Positions 1 to 11,610 of a DNA stretch of 64,000 nt are shown piece by piece. Origin of the DNA: Archivesica marissinica (lineage: Eukaryota > Mollusca > Bivalvia > Venerida > Vesicomyidae); NCBI GenBank assembly GCA_014843695.1, contig CM026393.1, forward strand, positions 3,752,615 through 3,816,614, read 5' to 3'. A program made the position numbers and the translations under genes. Each line of letters opens with the position of its first letter. The first letter of the stretch is position 1. The notes beneath the pieces were generated by a model, which was given only the letters and a program-made list of their open reading frames with translations, had not been told where the DNA came from and searched no databases.

Positions 1-3000
1 GACTGTAGAAACTTCTATATGTTCAACAAATACAACCCACTGACTGTAGAAACTTCTATATGTTCAACAAATACAATCCACTGACTGTAGAAACTTCTAT
101 ATGTTCAACAAATACAATCCACTGACTGTAGAAACTTCTATATGTTCCACAAAAACAACCCACTGACAGTAGAAACTTCTATATGTTCAACAAATACAAC
201 CCACTGACTGTAGAAACTTCTATATGTTCAACAAATACAACCCACAGACTGTAGAAACTTCTATATGTTCAACAAATACAACCTACTGACAGTAGAAACT
301 TCTATATGTTCAACAAATACAACACACAGACTGTAGAAACTTCTATGTGTTCAACAAATACAACCCACTGACTGTAGAAACTTCTATATGTTCAACAAAT
401 ACAACACACAGACTGTAGAAACTTCTATATGTTCAACAAATACAACCCACTGACTGTAGAAACTTCTATATGTTCAACAAATACAACCCACTGACTGTAG
501 AAACTTCTATATGTTCAACAAATACAATCCACTGACTGTAGAAACTTCTATATGTTCAACAAATACAACCCACTGACTGTAGAAACTTCTATATGTTCAA
601 CAAATACAACCCACTGACTGTAGAAACTTCTATATGTTCAACAAATACAACCCACTGATTGTAGAAACTTCTATATGATCAACAAATACAATCCACTGAC
701 TGTAGAAACTTCTATATGTTCAACAAATACAACCCACTGACAGTAGAAACTTCTATATGTTCAACAAATACAATCCATTGACTGTAGAAACTTCTATATG
801 TTCAACAAATACAATCCACTGACTGTAGAAACTTCTATATGTTCAACAAATACAACCCACTGACTGTAGAAACTTCTATATGTTCAACAAATACAACCCA
901 CTGACTGTAGAAACTTCTATATGTTCAACAAATACAATCCACTGACTGTAGAAACTTCTATATGTTCAACAAATACAATCCACTGACTGTAGAAACTTCT
1001 ATATGTTCAACAAATACAAACCACTGACTGTAGAAACTTCTATATGATCAACAAATACAACCCACTGACTGTAGAAACTTCTATATGTTCAACAAATACA
1101 ACCCACAGACTGTAGAAACTTCTATATGTTCAACAAATACAACCCACTGACAGTAGAAACTTCTAAATGTTCAACAAATACAACCCACAGACTGTAGAAA
1201 CTTCTAAATGTTCAACAAATACAACCCACAGATTGTAGAAACTTCTAAATGTTCAACAAATACAACCCACAGACTGTAGAAACTTCTAAATGTTCAACAA
1301 ATACAACCCACAGACTGTAGAAACTTCTAAATGTTCAACAAATACAATCCACTGACTGTAGAAACTTCTATATGTTCAACAAATACAACCCACAGACTGT
1401 AGAAACTTCTAAATGTTCAACAAATACAATCCACTGACTGTAGAAACTTCTATATGTTCAACAAATACAAACCACTGACTGTAGAAACTTCTATATGTTC
1501 AACAAATACAACCCACTGACTGTAGAAACTTCTATATGTTCAACAAATACAATCCACTGACTGTAGAAACTTCTATATGTTCAACAAATACAACCCACTG
1601 ACTGTAGAAACTTCTATATGTTCAACAAATACAACCCACTGACTGTAGAAACTTCTATATGTTCAACAAATACAACCCACTGACTGTAGAAACTTCTATA
1701 TGTTCAACAAATACAATCCACTGACTGTAGAAACTTCTATATGTTCAACAAATACAACCCACTGACAGTAGAAACTTCTATATGTTCAACAAATACAACC
1801 CACTGACTGTAGAAACTTCTATATGTTCAACAAATACAACCCACTGACTGTAGAAACTTCTATATGTTCAACAAATACAATACAACCCACTGACTGTAGA
1901 AACTTCTATATGTTCAACAAATACAACCCACTGACAGTAGAAACTTCTATATGTTCAACAAATACAACACACAGACTGTAGAAACTTCTATATGTTCAAC
2001 AAATACAACCCACTGACTGTAGAAACTTCTATATGTTCAACAAATACAACACACATACTGTAGAAACTTTTATATGTTCAACAAATACAACCCACTGACT
2101 GTAGAAACTTCTATATGTTCAACAAATACAACCCACTGACTGTAGAAACTTCTATATGTTCAACAAATACAATCCACTGACTGTAGAAACTTCTATATGT
2201 TCAACAAATACAACCCACTGACTGTAGAAACTTCTATATGTTCAACAAATACAACCCACTGACTGTAGAAACTTCTATATGTTCAACAAATACAACCCAC
2301 TGACTGTAGAAACTTCTATATGTTCAACAAATACAACCCACTGACTGTAGAAACTTCTATATGTTCAACAAATACAACCCACTGACAGTAGAAACTTCTA
2401 TATGTTCAACAAATACAACCCACTGACTGTAGAAACTTCTATATGTTCAACAAATACAACCCACTGACTGTAGAAACTTCTATATGTTCAACAAATACAA
2501 CCCACTGACTGTAGAAACTTCTATATGTTCAACAAATACAACCACTGACAGTAGAAACTTCTATATGTTCAACAAATACAACCCACTGACTGTAGAAACT
2601 TCTATATGTTCAACAAATACAACCCACTGACTGTAGAAACTCTATATGTTCAACAAATACAACCCACTGACTGTAGAAACTTCTATATGTTCAACAAATA
2701 CAACCCACTGACTGTAGAAACTTCTATATGTTCAACAAATACAACCCACTGACTGTAGAAACTTCTATATGTTCAACAAATACAACCCACTGACTGTAGA
2801 AACTTCTATATGTTCAACAAATACAATCCACTGACTGTAGAAACTTCTATATGTTCAACAAATACAATCCACTGACTGTAGAAACTTCTATATGTTCAAC
2901 AAATACAACCCACTGACAGTAGAAACTTCTATATGTTCAACAAATACAACCCACTGACTGTAGAAACTTCTATATGTTCAACAAATACAACCCACAGACT

Positions 3001-4803
3001 GTAGAAACTTCTATATGTTCAACAAATACAACCCACTGACAGTAGAAACTTCTATATGTTCAACAAATACAACCCACTGACTGTAGAAACTTCTATATGT
3101 TCAACAAATACAACCCACTGACTGTAGAAACTTCTATATGTTCAACAAATACAACCCACTGACTGTAGAAACTTCTATATGTTCAACAAATACAACCCAC
3201 TGACTGTAGAAACTTCTATATGTTCAACAAATACAACCCACTGACTGTAGAAACTTCTATATGTTCAACAAATACAACCCACTGACTGTAGAAACTTCTA
3301 TATGTTCAACAAATACAACCCACTGACTGTAGAAACTTCTATATGTTCAACAAATACAACCCACTGACTGTAGAAACTTCTATATGTTCAACAAATACAA
3401 CCCACTGACTGTAGAAACTTCTAAATGTTCAACAAATACAACCCACTGACTGTAGAAACTTCTATATGTTCAACAAATACAACCCACTGACAGTAGAAAC
3501 TTCTATATGTTCAACAAATACAACCCACTGACTGTAGAAACTTCTATATGTTCAGCAAATACAACCCACAGACTGTAGAAACTTCTATATGTTCAACAAA
3601 TACAAACCACTGACTGTAGAAACTTCTATATGTTCAACAAATACAAACCACTGACTGTAGAAACTTCTATATGTTCAACAAATACAAACCACTGACTGTA
3701 GAAACTTCTATATGTTCAGCAAATACAACCCACAGACTGTAGAAACTTCTATATGTTCAACAAATACAACCCACTGACTGTAGAAACTTCTATATGTTCA
3801 ACAAATACAAACCACTGACTGTAGAAACTTCTATATGTTCAACAAATACAATCCACTGACTGTAGAAACTTCTATATGTTCAACAAATACAATCCACTGA
3901 CTGTAGAAACTTCTATATGTTCAGCAAATACAAACCACTGACTGTAGAAACTTCTATATGTTCAACAAATACAACCCACTGACTGTAGAAACTTCTATAT
4001 GTTCAACAAATACAACCCACTGACAGTAGAAACTTCTATATGTTCAGCAAATACAACCCACTGACTGTAGAAACTTCTAAATGTTCAACAAATACAACCC
4101 ACTGACAGTAGAAACTTCTATATGTTCCGCAAATACAACCCACTGACTGTAGAAACTTCTATATGTTCAACAAATACAACCCACTGACAGTAGAAACTTC
4201 TATATGTTCCGCAAATACAATCCACTGACTGTAGAAACTTCTATATGTTCAACAAATACAACCCACTGACTGTAGAAACTTCTACGTGTTCAACAAATAC
4301 AACCCACTGACTGTAGAAACTTCTACGTGTTCAACAAATACAACCCACTGACTGTAGAAACTTCTACGTGTTCAACAAATACAACCCACTGACTGTAGAA
4401 ACTTCTACGTGTTCAACAAATACAACCCACTGACTGTAGAAACTTCTACGTGTTCAACAAATACAACCCACTGACTGTAGAAACTTCTACGTGTTCAACA
4501 AATACAACCCACTGACTGTAGAAACTTCTACGTGTTCAACAAATACAACCCACTGACTGTAGAAACTTCTACGTGTTCAACAAATACAACCCACTGACTG
4601 TAGAAACTTCTACGTGTTCAACAAATACAACCCACTGACTGTAGAAACTTCTACGTGTTCAACAAATACAACCCACTGACTGTAGAAACTTCTACGTGTT
4701 CAACAAATACAACCCACTGACTGTAGAAACTTCTACGTGTTCAACAAATACAACCCACTGACTGTAGAAACTTCTACGTGTTCAACAAATACAACCCACT
4801 GAC
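1..4803. repeat. 41-bp satellite array (~117 units)
   Basis: Head-to-tail units of 41 bp with the core GTAGAAACTTCTA, itself a near-perfect palindrome, followed by TGTTCAACAAATACAA. The array begins at or before the window edge, so its full size is unknown. Variant sites are CTGACTG/CTGACAG/CACAGACTG at the unit start and TATATG/TAAATG/TACGTG in the middle. Variants cluster: the TAAATG form is concentrated at about 1160-1420, and the last 13 units (from about 4264) are a uniform TACGTG block. There is no coding potential, and the array ends sharply at 4803. Confidence 0.97.
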
Positions 4804-4824
4804 CATGGTTGTTTCCCCTTACAC

Positions 4825-5091
4825 CATTTATATATAACCAACAGTTGAATACCCTTGTATCTAGAACATACGTCCCTTCATATATCTGTAACTAGCCGAT
4901 ACATTTATATATAACCAACAGTTGAATACCCTTGTATCTAGAACCTACGTCCCTTCTATATATCTGTAACTAGCCGATACATTTATATATAACCAACAGT
5001 TGAATACCCTTGTATCTAGAACATACGTCCCTTCTATATATCTGTAACTAGCCGATACATTTATAATCAACAGTTGAATACCAGATTCCTG
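4825..5091. repeat. 78-bp tandem repeat, ~3.4 copies
   Basis: Unit starts fall at 4825, 4902, 4980 and 5058. Each contains ATTTATATATAACCAACAG and ends with CTGTAACTAGCCGATA; the fourth copy is cut short. It follows the 41-bp satellite after a 21-bp linker. No gene is seen from 5092 to 5392: that stretch is unique AT-rich sequence with a short C-rich patch at 5160-5215. Confidence 0.93.
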
Positions 5092-5392
5092 TAAACATTC
5101 CTGCAAACTCTTTATGTTTTCAAACTAAACTTGGGTTTACCTTCATCTTATGGAACCATGGATCCTTCACAATATTTTCCACCTCCAAACTCTCACCGTC
5201 CTCCAAAATCTCCTACAAAGTAAGTAAATGTTGATCAAACAAAGAACATCAATAAGGATAACCATGCAATTAGAGCACTGTATTGCTTTATATTGAAACT
5301 GTTGCTATGTCGTCACATTGGTTGGTAACAGAAATGGTGGCAGCCTATATCGCTGTCGTCAGACTAATTTAGTAATTTTAAATTGCTGTAAA

Positions 5393-7154
5393 AGTGTATG
5401 TGTGTACATATGTGTTCACTGGAAACATATGATAACCTTGATCTAGGAAACAGTTCACTAGTGTATGTGTGTTCACTGGAAACATATGATAACCTTGATC
5501 TAGGAAACAGTTCACTAGTGTATGTGTGCACATATGTGTGTTCACTGGAAACATATGATAACCTTGATCTAGGAAACAGTTCACTAGTGTATATGTATGT
5601 GCACATATGTGTGTTCACTGGAAACATATAACCTTGATCTAGGAAACAGTTCACTAGTGTATGTGTGCACATATGTGTTCACTGGAAACATATGATAACC
5701 TTGATCTAGGAAACAGTTCACTAGTGTATGTGTGCACATATGTGTTCACTGGAAACATATGATAACCTTGATCTAGGAAACAGTTCACTAGTGTATATGT
5801 GCACATATGTGTTCACTGGAAACATATAACCTTGATCTAGGAAACAGTTCACTAGTGTATGTGTGCACATATGTGTTCACTGGAAACATATGATAACCTT
5901 GAACTAGGAAACAGTTCACTAGTGTATATGTATGTGCACATATGTGTGTTCACTGGAAACATATGATAACCTTGATCTAGGAAACAGTTCACTAGTGTAT
6001 ATGTATGTGCACATATGTGTGTTCACTGGAAACATATAACCTTGATCTAGGAAACAGTTCACTAGTGTATGTGTGCACATATGTGTTCACTGGAAACATA
6101 TGATAACCTTGAACTAGGAAACAGTTCACTAGTGTATGTGTGCACATATGTGTGTTCACTGGAAACATATGATAACCTTGATCTAGGAAACAGTTCACTA
6201 GTGTATATGTATGTGCACATATGTGTGTTCACTGGAAACATATGATAACCTTGATCTAGGAAACAGTTCACTAGTGTATATGTATGTGCACATATGTGTG
6301 TTCACTGGAAACATATAACCTTGATCTAGGAAACAGTTCACTAGTGTATGTGTGCACATATGTGTTCACTGGAAACATATGATAACCTTGAACTAGGAAA
6401 CAGTTCACTAGTGTATGTGTGCACATATGTGTTCACTGGAAACATATGATAACCTTGATCTAGGAAACAGTTCACTAGTGTATGTGTGCACATATGTGTT
6501 CACTGGAAACATATGATAACCTTGATCTAGGAAACAGTTCACTAGTGTATGTGTGCACATATGTGTTCACTGGAAACATATGATAACCTTGATCTAGGAA
6601 ACAGTTCACTAGTGTATATGTGCACATATGTGTTCACTGGAAACATATAACCTTGATCTAGGAAACAGTTCACTAGTGTATGTGTGCACATATGTGTTCA
6701 CTGGAAACATATGATAACCTTGAACTAGGAAACAGTTCACTAGTGTATATGTATGTGCACATATGTGTGTTCACTGGAAACATATGATAACCTTGATCTA
6801 GGAAACAGTTCACTAGTGTATATGTATGTGCACATATGTGTGTTCACTGGAAACATATAACCTTGATCTAGGAAACAGTTCACTAGTGTATGTGTGCACA
6901 TATGTGTTCACTGGAAACATATGATAACCTTGATCTAGGAAACAGTTCACTAGTGTATGTGTGCACATATGTGTTCACTGGAAACATATGATAACCTTGA
7001 TCTAGGAAACAGTTCACTAGTGTATGTGTGCACATATGTGTTCACTGGAAACATATGATAACCTTGAACTAGGAAACAGTTCACTAGTGTATATGTATGT
7101 GCACATATGTGTGTTCACTGGAAACATATGATAACCTTGAACTAGGAAACAGTT
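5393..7154. repeat. 67-bp minisatellite with length variants (~26 units)
   Basis: The basic unit is 67 bp, with 62- to 76-bp variants made by dropping TATGA or adding TATG. Each full unit holds TGCACATATGTG and GAAACATATGATAACC, so it carries two CATATG E-box-like hexamers, and also TTCACTAGTG. Long and short variants alternate in a recurring order, which suggests a higher-order pattern. Short ORFs on both strands here are repeat artefacts. The array stops at 7154, where a LINE-derived segment begins. Confidence 0.95.
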
Positions 7155-7225
7155 GAAATCTCTTACTTTGATATAGATTATCTTTATATTTCTCTCATTA
7201 TGAAATCTTATGTTTAATATCCAAT

Positions 7226-7924
7226 TCAATTTAATATATTTATTGCATTAAATATGATAACATATTTATAGCACACAATACATAAACAAAGTACAATGGA
7301 AAGGCATGGATACATTTCTTGCTTAAACTTGCGTAATATATAAATTTGGATATCAATTTTCCTATTTGTCTCTGTAAGTAAGGTGATAAACTTTTGTTCG
7401 GTAGGCCAAATGTAATAGTAGCGTTTCAGATATGTTTTCCTTAAATCTCTAAATTTTGGGCAAATAAGAAGAAAATGATACTCACTTTCGGTCATTCTAT
7501 AATTACAATATATACAGGTTCGTTCATTCCGTGGTAAGTTTGTGTAACGCCCTTGTTCTATTGCTAGTTCATGGGATGATGTCCGAAATTTGGTTAACGA
7601 TATTCTAAATTTAGGTTCCAGTATAATGTCAAGATATTTTTCTAATTGAAATTCATGTTTAAACAAGTTATACGTTTCAAGACGAGTAGAGTTATTGATT
7701 GATGAATACCACTGTTGATGATACATATCAAGTATTCGTTGTTTTATTGAACTGAAATTCTCATTATGAAATCTATATCCAACCTGAACCACTCTCTTGC
7801 TATGGTCCCCGAAGTTTGTAATATTGTGTAACTGTTGTATACTGGAGAGAGCAAACGGCAACGACTTCATCACACAAGATGCACGTCTGCAAAACACAAG
7901 CAAAATGTTGCTAATAGTGCTCAA
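7226..7924 (-). pseudogene. LINE (non-LTR retrotransposon) ORF2 C-terminal fragment
   Basis: This is a 232-residue open frame on the minus strand that matches the region after the reverse transcriptase domain in CR1/Jockey/L2-type LINE ORF2 proteins. Residues in the last third carry SLTKFRTSSHELAIEQGRY, then a Cys-rich end of the form C-x2-C...E-x2-H-x4-C (ERTCIYCN, then ESEYHFLLICPKFRDLR), which is typical of this tail. No RT catalytic domain is visible upstream, so the copy is 5'-truncated and cannot be autonomous. The apparent start codon is not meaningful. The exact clade is not assigned. Confidence 0.75.
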
Positions 7925-8037
7925 TATTTGTATATTGCTGCTCGGTGCTCATTTTGGGTCCAAAACGTTTGAGAGATATGCTATATGTTATATTTCGGGT
8001 TTTACGCCTGCATCAGCACCATTTTGGGCTATATCGC

Positions 8038-8250
8038 CGGCGGGCAGTTTACCTAACAACACCTTTCCTGGGCAGGCTCCAGCGTTTAACCAGTACTTGG
8101 GTGCACCAACCAACCTAACTCTGTAAGAAACTGCCAACTTTTTCATATAAATGAGACACGGTCTGAGTGGGGCTAGAACCCATGACCATCAGTGATGATA
8201 GGTTACAGTGGTATACAAGTCAGCGACCACTCGACCACGGAGGCGGACAT
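8038..8250 (-). mobile_element. tRNA-derived SINE, family D
   Basis: Read on the minus strand, it begins with a tRNA-like head (CCGTGGTCGAGTGGTC) at about 8247 and continues through a B-box-like segment (GGTTCTAGCCCC-type). Its body matches the copies at 50226-50461 (plus) and 59397-59628 (minus). The 3' tail is lost in this copy. No intact target-site duplication was found. Confidence 0.75.
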
Positions 8251-8281
8251 TTGAGAGAAGTGAGAAAGCTGGATTGTGTAC

Positions 8282-8526
8282 TTGATCCATTCATTCTGGA
8301 TATATTTAAAGGCTTTTGCAAACAACATAGATCCAGATCAGCCGCAGCGTCACGCTGCGGCTGATCAGGATCTATGTTGTTTGCTACATAGCCAAGTGTC
8401 TTAGCATGATCATCTGAATAGCAAACAGCATAGAGCCTGATCAGACGGAACATTCTGTGGCGGCTGATATGGCTCTATGTTCTTTGCAAATACTGTTTGA
8501 ACGGTATCTAGAATCAAATGGGTTAA
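8282..8526 (+). mobile_element. TTAA-flanked MITE, copy 1 (degraded left TTAA)
   Basis: A 245-bp element matching, in reverse orientation, the 247-bp element at 8899-9145. The right end reads CAAATGGG then TTAA (8523-8526); the left end has TTGA where TTAA is expected. The terminal inverted repeat contains CCATTYATTCTGGAT. CCY...RGG ends next to TTAA are the signature of piggyBac-type non-autonomous elements. It contains the long hairpin at 8318-8384. Confidence 0.75.
8318..8384. repeat. Near-perfect 33-bp-arm hairpin inside the MITE
   Basis: The arms 8318-8350 and 8352-8384 pair around the single centre base 8351, with one mismatch (at the A of GATCCAGATC versus GATCAGGATC). The tip is GCAGCGTCACGCTGC. 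Either transcript strand would fold into a pre-miRNA-length stem, although the one-base loop favours a DNA cruciform reading. Confidence 0.85.
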
Positions 8527-8790
8527 ATGGTGTTATTTTATAAATGTCACAAAATAGGGTTAAAATACAAAGTATGAACATTAAATACAACATTTGAATT
8601 AGGAGTGCTTGCTAATGGGCCAGTGTATCTTATTAGACAAAATTTTGTATGAAAATTGTAAAAAAAAGTTATTTTTTAGGGAGAAGTGGGGCCCGCAGAG
8701 TGGGGCTGGCCCGCAGGGGGCAAAGTCAGTGTCCGAAGGGCTACTATTTCGCCGTTGCCCAAGTTGCCTTCTAGAATGAGCCCTGGCTGC
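8527..8790. mobile_element. TIR element (MITE-like), copy with left end missing
   Basis: Shares a long diverged block with 12669-12977, including AATACAACATTTGAAT, AATGGGCCAGTGTATCTTA and TAGACAAAATTTTGT. The right end, CTTCTAGAATGAGCCCTGG, matches the right end of the other copy; the left terminus is replaced by the MITE ending at 8526. Confidence 0.65.
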
Positions 8791-8898
8791 TGCTAATGAG
8801 ATTAGCCTGACGTGAAAGCTACAGGCCTGGAACAATCATGAACACCATCTAATGTCAGCCTATTCAGACCACTAGAACACTAGATTTGATTTTGGGGT

Positions 8899-9145
8899 TT
8901 AACCCATTTGATTCTGGATACCGTTCAAACAGTATTTGCAAAGAACATAGAGCCAGATCAGCCACCACGGAACGTGCTGTCTGATCAGGATCTATGCTGT
9001 TTGCTATTCAGATGATCTTGCTAAGACACTTGGCTATGTAGCAAACAACATAGCTCATGATCAGCATGCAGCGTCACGCTGCAGCTGATCTGGATCTATC
9101 TTGTTTGCAAAAGCCTTTAAATGTATCCAGAATGAAATGGGTTAA
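8899..9145 (-). mobile_element. TTAA-flanked MITE, copy 2 (piggyBac-like ends)
   Basis: TTAA at 8899-8902 and 9142-9145 brackets an element whose ends read CCCATTTGATTCTGGAT on the left and ATCCAGAATGAAATGGG on the right. It is the inverted partner of 8282-8526 about 370 bp away and keeps the internal palindromic segment (GCAGCGTCACGCTGC core). No coding capacity. Confidence 0.82.
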
Positions 9146-9159
9146 AGTAGCACAAACAG

Positions 9160-9385
9160 CTGCTTAGGTCATACGGCGACTCTCCAGCTATAACTGGCTG
9201 CACCTCTGTGCAGAATTGCAGTCATGGATTGGCACCTGGGTAGAACCACCGACCTTCCATTAGTAAGCTGGATAGTTTCCTCAATTATTCGACATCCCGA
9301 GTGGGACTTGAATATACAGAGGTGAGATGCAAGTGATTTAAAGTCAACAAACTTGACCACTGGGCCACGCAGATCATCCTCACAG
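9160..9385 (-). mobile_element. tRNA-like SINE fragment, family E
   Basis: On the minus strand it begins near 9385 with GTGGCCCAGTGGTCAAG and contains GGTCGGTGGTTCTACCCAGG, which recurs on the plus strand at 28188-28213. Only the head and body are clear; the 3' end grades into unique sequence. Confidence 0.6.
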
Positions 9386-9394
9386 AGGTCAGTT

Positions 9395-9595
9395 TTACTC
9401 GAATTCAAGCGCCTTAGAATAATTGTGGTCACCCTAGCAGAATGCTAGAACCCTGGAATAAACGTGACCTTCAATGAGGTCAGTCTTACCTGAATGCCAG
9501 AGCCCTGGAATAATTGTGGTCAGCCCTACGGTGGTCAGTCTTACCTGAATGCCAGAGCCCTGGAATAATCGTGGTCACCCTCACGGAGGTCTGCA
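9395..9595. repeat. ~53-bp degenerate tandem repeat, 3-4 copies
   Basis: Copies are anchored on GAATGCCAGAGCCCTGGAAT at about 9492 and 9545, with older versions near 9441 and 9404. On the minus strand each good copy has TTATTCCAG, then 15 nt, then CAG/GTAAGAC, which mimics a micro-exon. From 9596 to 10064 I see no gene; 9885-10010 resembles the 3' body of SINE family E (GCTGTTGGTGCAAC). Confidence 0.65.
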
Positions 9596-10064
9596 AACTT
9601 CTCCAATACCTCTAACGCTTTCTGCATAATATAAAGCTTGGTTTTGCAAAAATATCCTAGCCGCTGTTGTAAATGTAATATTGTGTTGATTGCCGAGTTT
9701 ATTTATACTCGCCGCTGCAGACGTATATCCACGAGTGTTTAATCAGCTGGTGAAGAGTATCATTCAACATGGCTGTGATGTTGGTTGACAGAAATAAAGA
9801 AAATGTCCCATACGTCTGATTATCAGAGAGGTAAAAACTGTATTTTCCAAACTATGCATCTCTCTCTATTATAGTGACTTGTGGGAGGTCAGTGGTTTGC
9901 CTAGGGTATCTGCTTGTAAGAGCACCTCCATCAGGGAGAGCTGGAATGTCATTATTTGACTTTGGCTGTTGGTGCAACTGTCGTGAAAATGGTTGAACCA
10001 GATAGTAACTCAAGTATATATGTTTGCATAAACATTACCATTTGCTTGGAGAATAAATATTTAA

Positions 10065-10203
10065 GAAATAATAAGTATCAACCGTGGTATATCGCAGAAT
10101 AACCCGAGTTTGAGGTTCTTATGCGTAGAAATATATCACGAAGGCCGAAGAACGACAAACGAGGGTTATTCTGTGATATACCATGGTTGATACTTATTAT
10201 TTC
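10065..10203. mobile_element. Long inverted-repeat (foldback) element
   Basis: The 44-bp arms 10065-10108 and 10160-10203 are inverted copies with about 40 of 44 matching positions (ATAATAAGTATCAACC at the outer ends, AGAATAACC near the loop), enclosing a ~51-bp loop. A related partial copy (GCAGAATAACCCGAG ... TCGTGTTAGAAT) lies at about 10595-10660. 10204-10594 has no recognisable gene. Confidence 0.75.
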
Positions 10204-10898
10204 GATTCTAACACGACTTACCGGTACTTCTAATAATTTTAAAGGCGTATTTTCTTCAAATGCCGCTGCATTTGGCTTTCGAAATTTCCTCCCGCGTAAG
10301 GGGTGATGACGTTATTTTTTATGGAAAATATCAATCTAGTGTATAAATGAACAAAAGTTGTAACTGATCAATAATTTTATTTATTTGGTCAAATAAAACT
10401 GTACAGAATAGTAACTGAAACGTTACTTAACAGAAAAACAAGATGGACAAGAGATTATCTGATTCTAAAAATAGCTCACTTCTGTGAATTCCAACGGTAT
10501 TTTTTACAAACATCACGTGACTTTCATTCATAAAACTTTACCCGCATTGTATAAATGAAGTAGCCAAAACACGGTGCGCGTGCAGCATAGTTCAAGGTAG
10601 GTATATTGCAGAATAACCCGAGATTGATTTTACTCTACAGCTGGGTCGTGTTAGAATAAAACATAACAGATGTTCCGTGAAAGTTATTTTGCTACATAGT
10701 TCCATCTATTATACGCCAATTAACGATTAAATTCCAATAATTAGGTGTAATATTCGTGTAGAATAAGAGTAAGTCAATAAACGCTTATTAATTTCTGTTG
10801 ATTGAGCAGGTGCTCTTTAAATTGAATTACGGAAGATCATTGACCAATCAAAAGCATTCTAAAAAGCGCCACCTATCGATGGGTATAATTACGGAGAA

Positions 10899-11140
10899 CA
10901 GTCTGTGAAACAGGGATCGCAGGTTCGATACCTAGCCTGACCCTAATAAAATTAACAGTCTTTCAGATTAAACCGAGGTCTCATGTCGGTGCTTTACACT
11001 GTGCATGTAAAAGAACCAGAGGAGATTCTGGAATGGGTCTCTGTCTGTATCATTGCACTATTCTCCAAAAATCTAAAATGACTAATCTCTTCAGGTGTCG
11101 CTCATATGGGCAACTGGTAGCAACGATAAATAAACGTAAA
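10899..11140 (+). mobile_element. tRNA-derived SINE, family B
   Basis: The head keeps AGGGATCGCAGGTTCGAT (B-box). The body has AAAAGAACCAGAGGAG and GGAATGGGTCTCTGTCTGTA, and the 3' tail CTCATATGGGCAAC...AACGATAAATAAACG. It matches five further copies in the window (45757, 46308, 50653, 57385 and the split copy at 59687-60208). It is diverged and its A-box is degraded. Confidence 0.85.
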
Positions 11141-11358
11141 TCACACACTGAAACAGTGCAGTGTATGTCCTAGCAGGAGTCACAGCCTAGTGTGGCAATA
11201 AACAACCAGTGTCCTACCTCTCAGATATATGGGTTACTGACAATATAATACAGATAATATTGTCAAACATTGAAATACACTAAGGGCACATACATGACAA
11301 TAGCAGTACATGTCTCCATCAATGAGGGGAGAGGGTGGGGTGCATAATTAAACTTACT

Positions 11359-11539
11359 TAATTTTGAGCCCCGCTGGAGCCGTTATGATTGTGCCCTTAG
11401 GCAAGGCATTTAAATTCCACATTGCCTCTTCTCTCTCCTTCATGTCGATGGATTCCATCAGGAATGAGATCTCGAGAGTGATTAATATAAGTTGAAAGAA
11501 CTTTGTTTCACAATTGAGCTAAAATAAATTTGTATAAAC
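11359..11539 (+). mobile_element. 5'-truncated SINE, family C, with target-site duplication
   Basis: Starts inside the tRNA-like head (GAGCCCCGCTGGAGCCGTTA) and ends with CTAAAATAAATTTGTATAAAC. The 14-bp direct repeat TAATTAAACTTACT stands at 11345-11358 and 11540-11553, which proves insertion by target-primed reverse transcription with 5' truncation. Other copies: 45389-45608 (minus) and 59762-59997 (plus). Confidence 0.88.
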
Positions 11540-11610
11540 TAATTAAACTTACTGTGTATTTTTCATTGAGATGCCTGAAGGGTGTGACTCTCTGACAACC
11601 ATACTCCGCC

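Noticed and set aside
1..4803. CRISPR-like regular repeats
   Set aside because: Units are contiguous with no unique spacers, and the window is eukaryotic with introns and SINEs; this is satellite DNA. The same applies to the other arrays.
8167..8364. 65-codon plus-strand ORF
   Set aside because: Lies across a SINE and a MITE junction.
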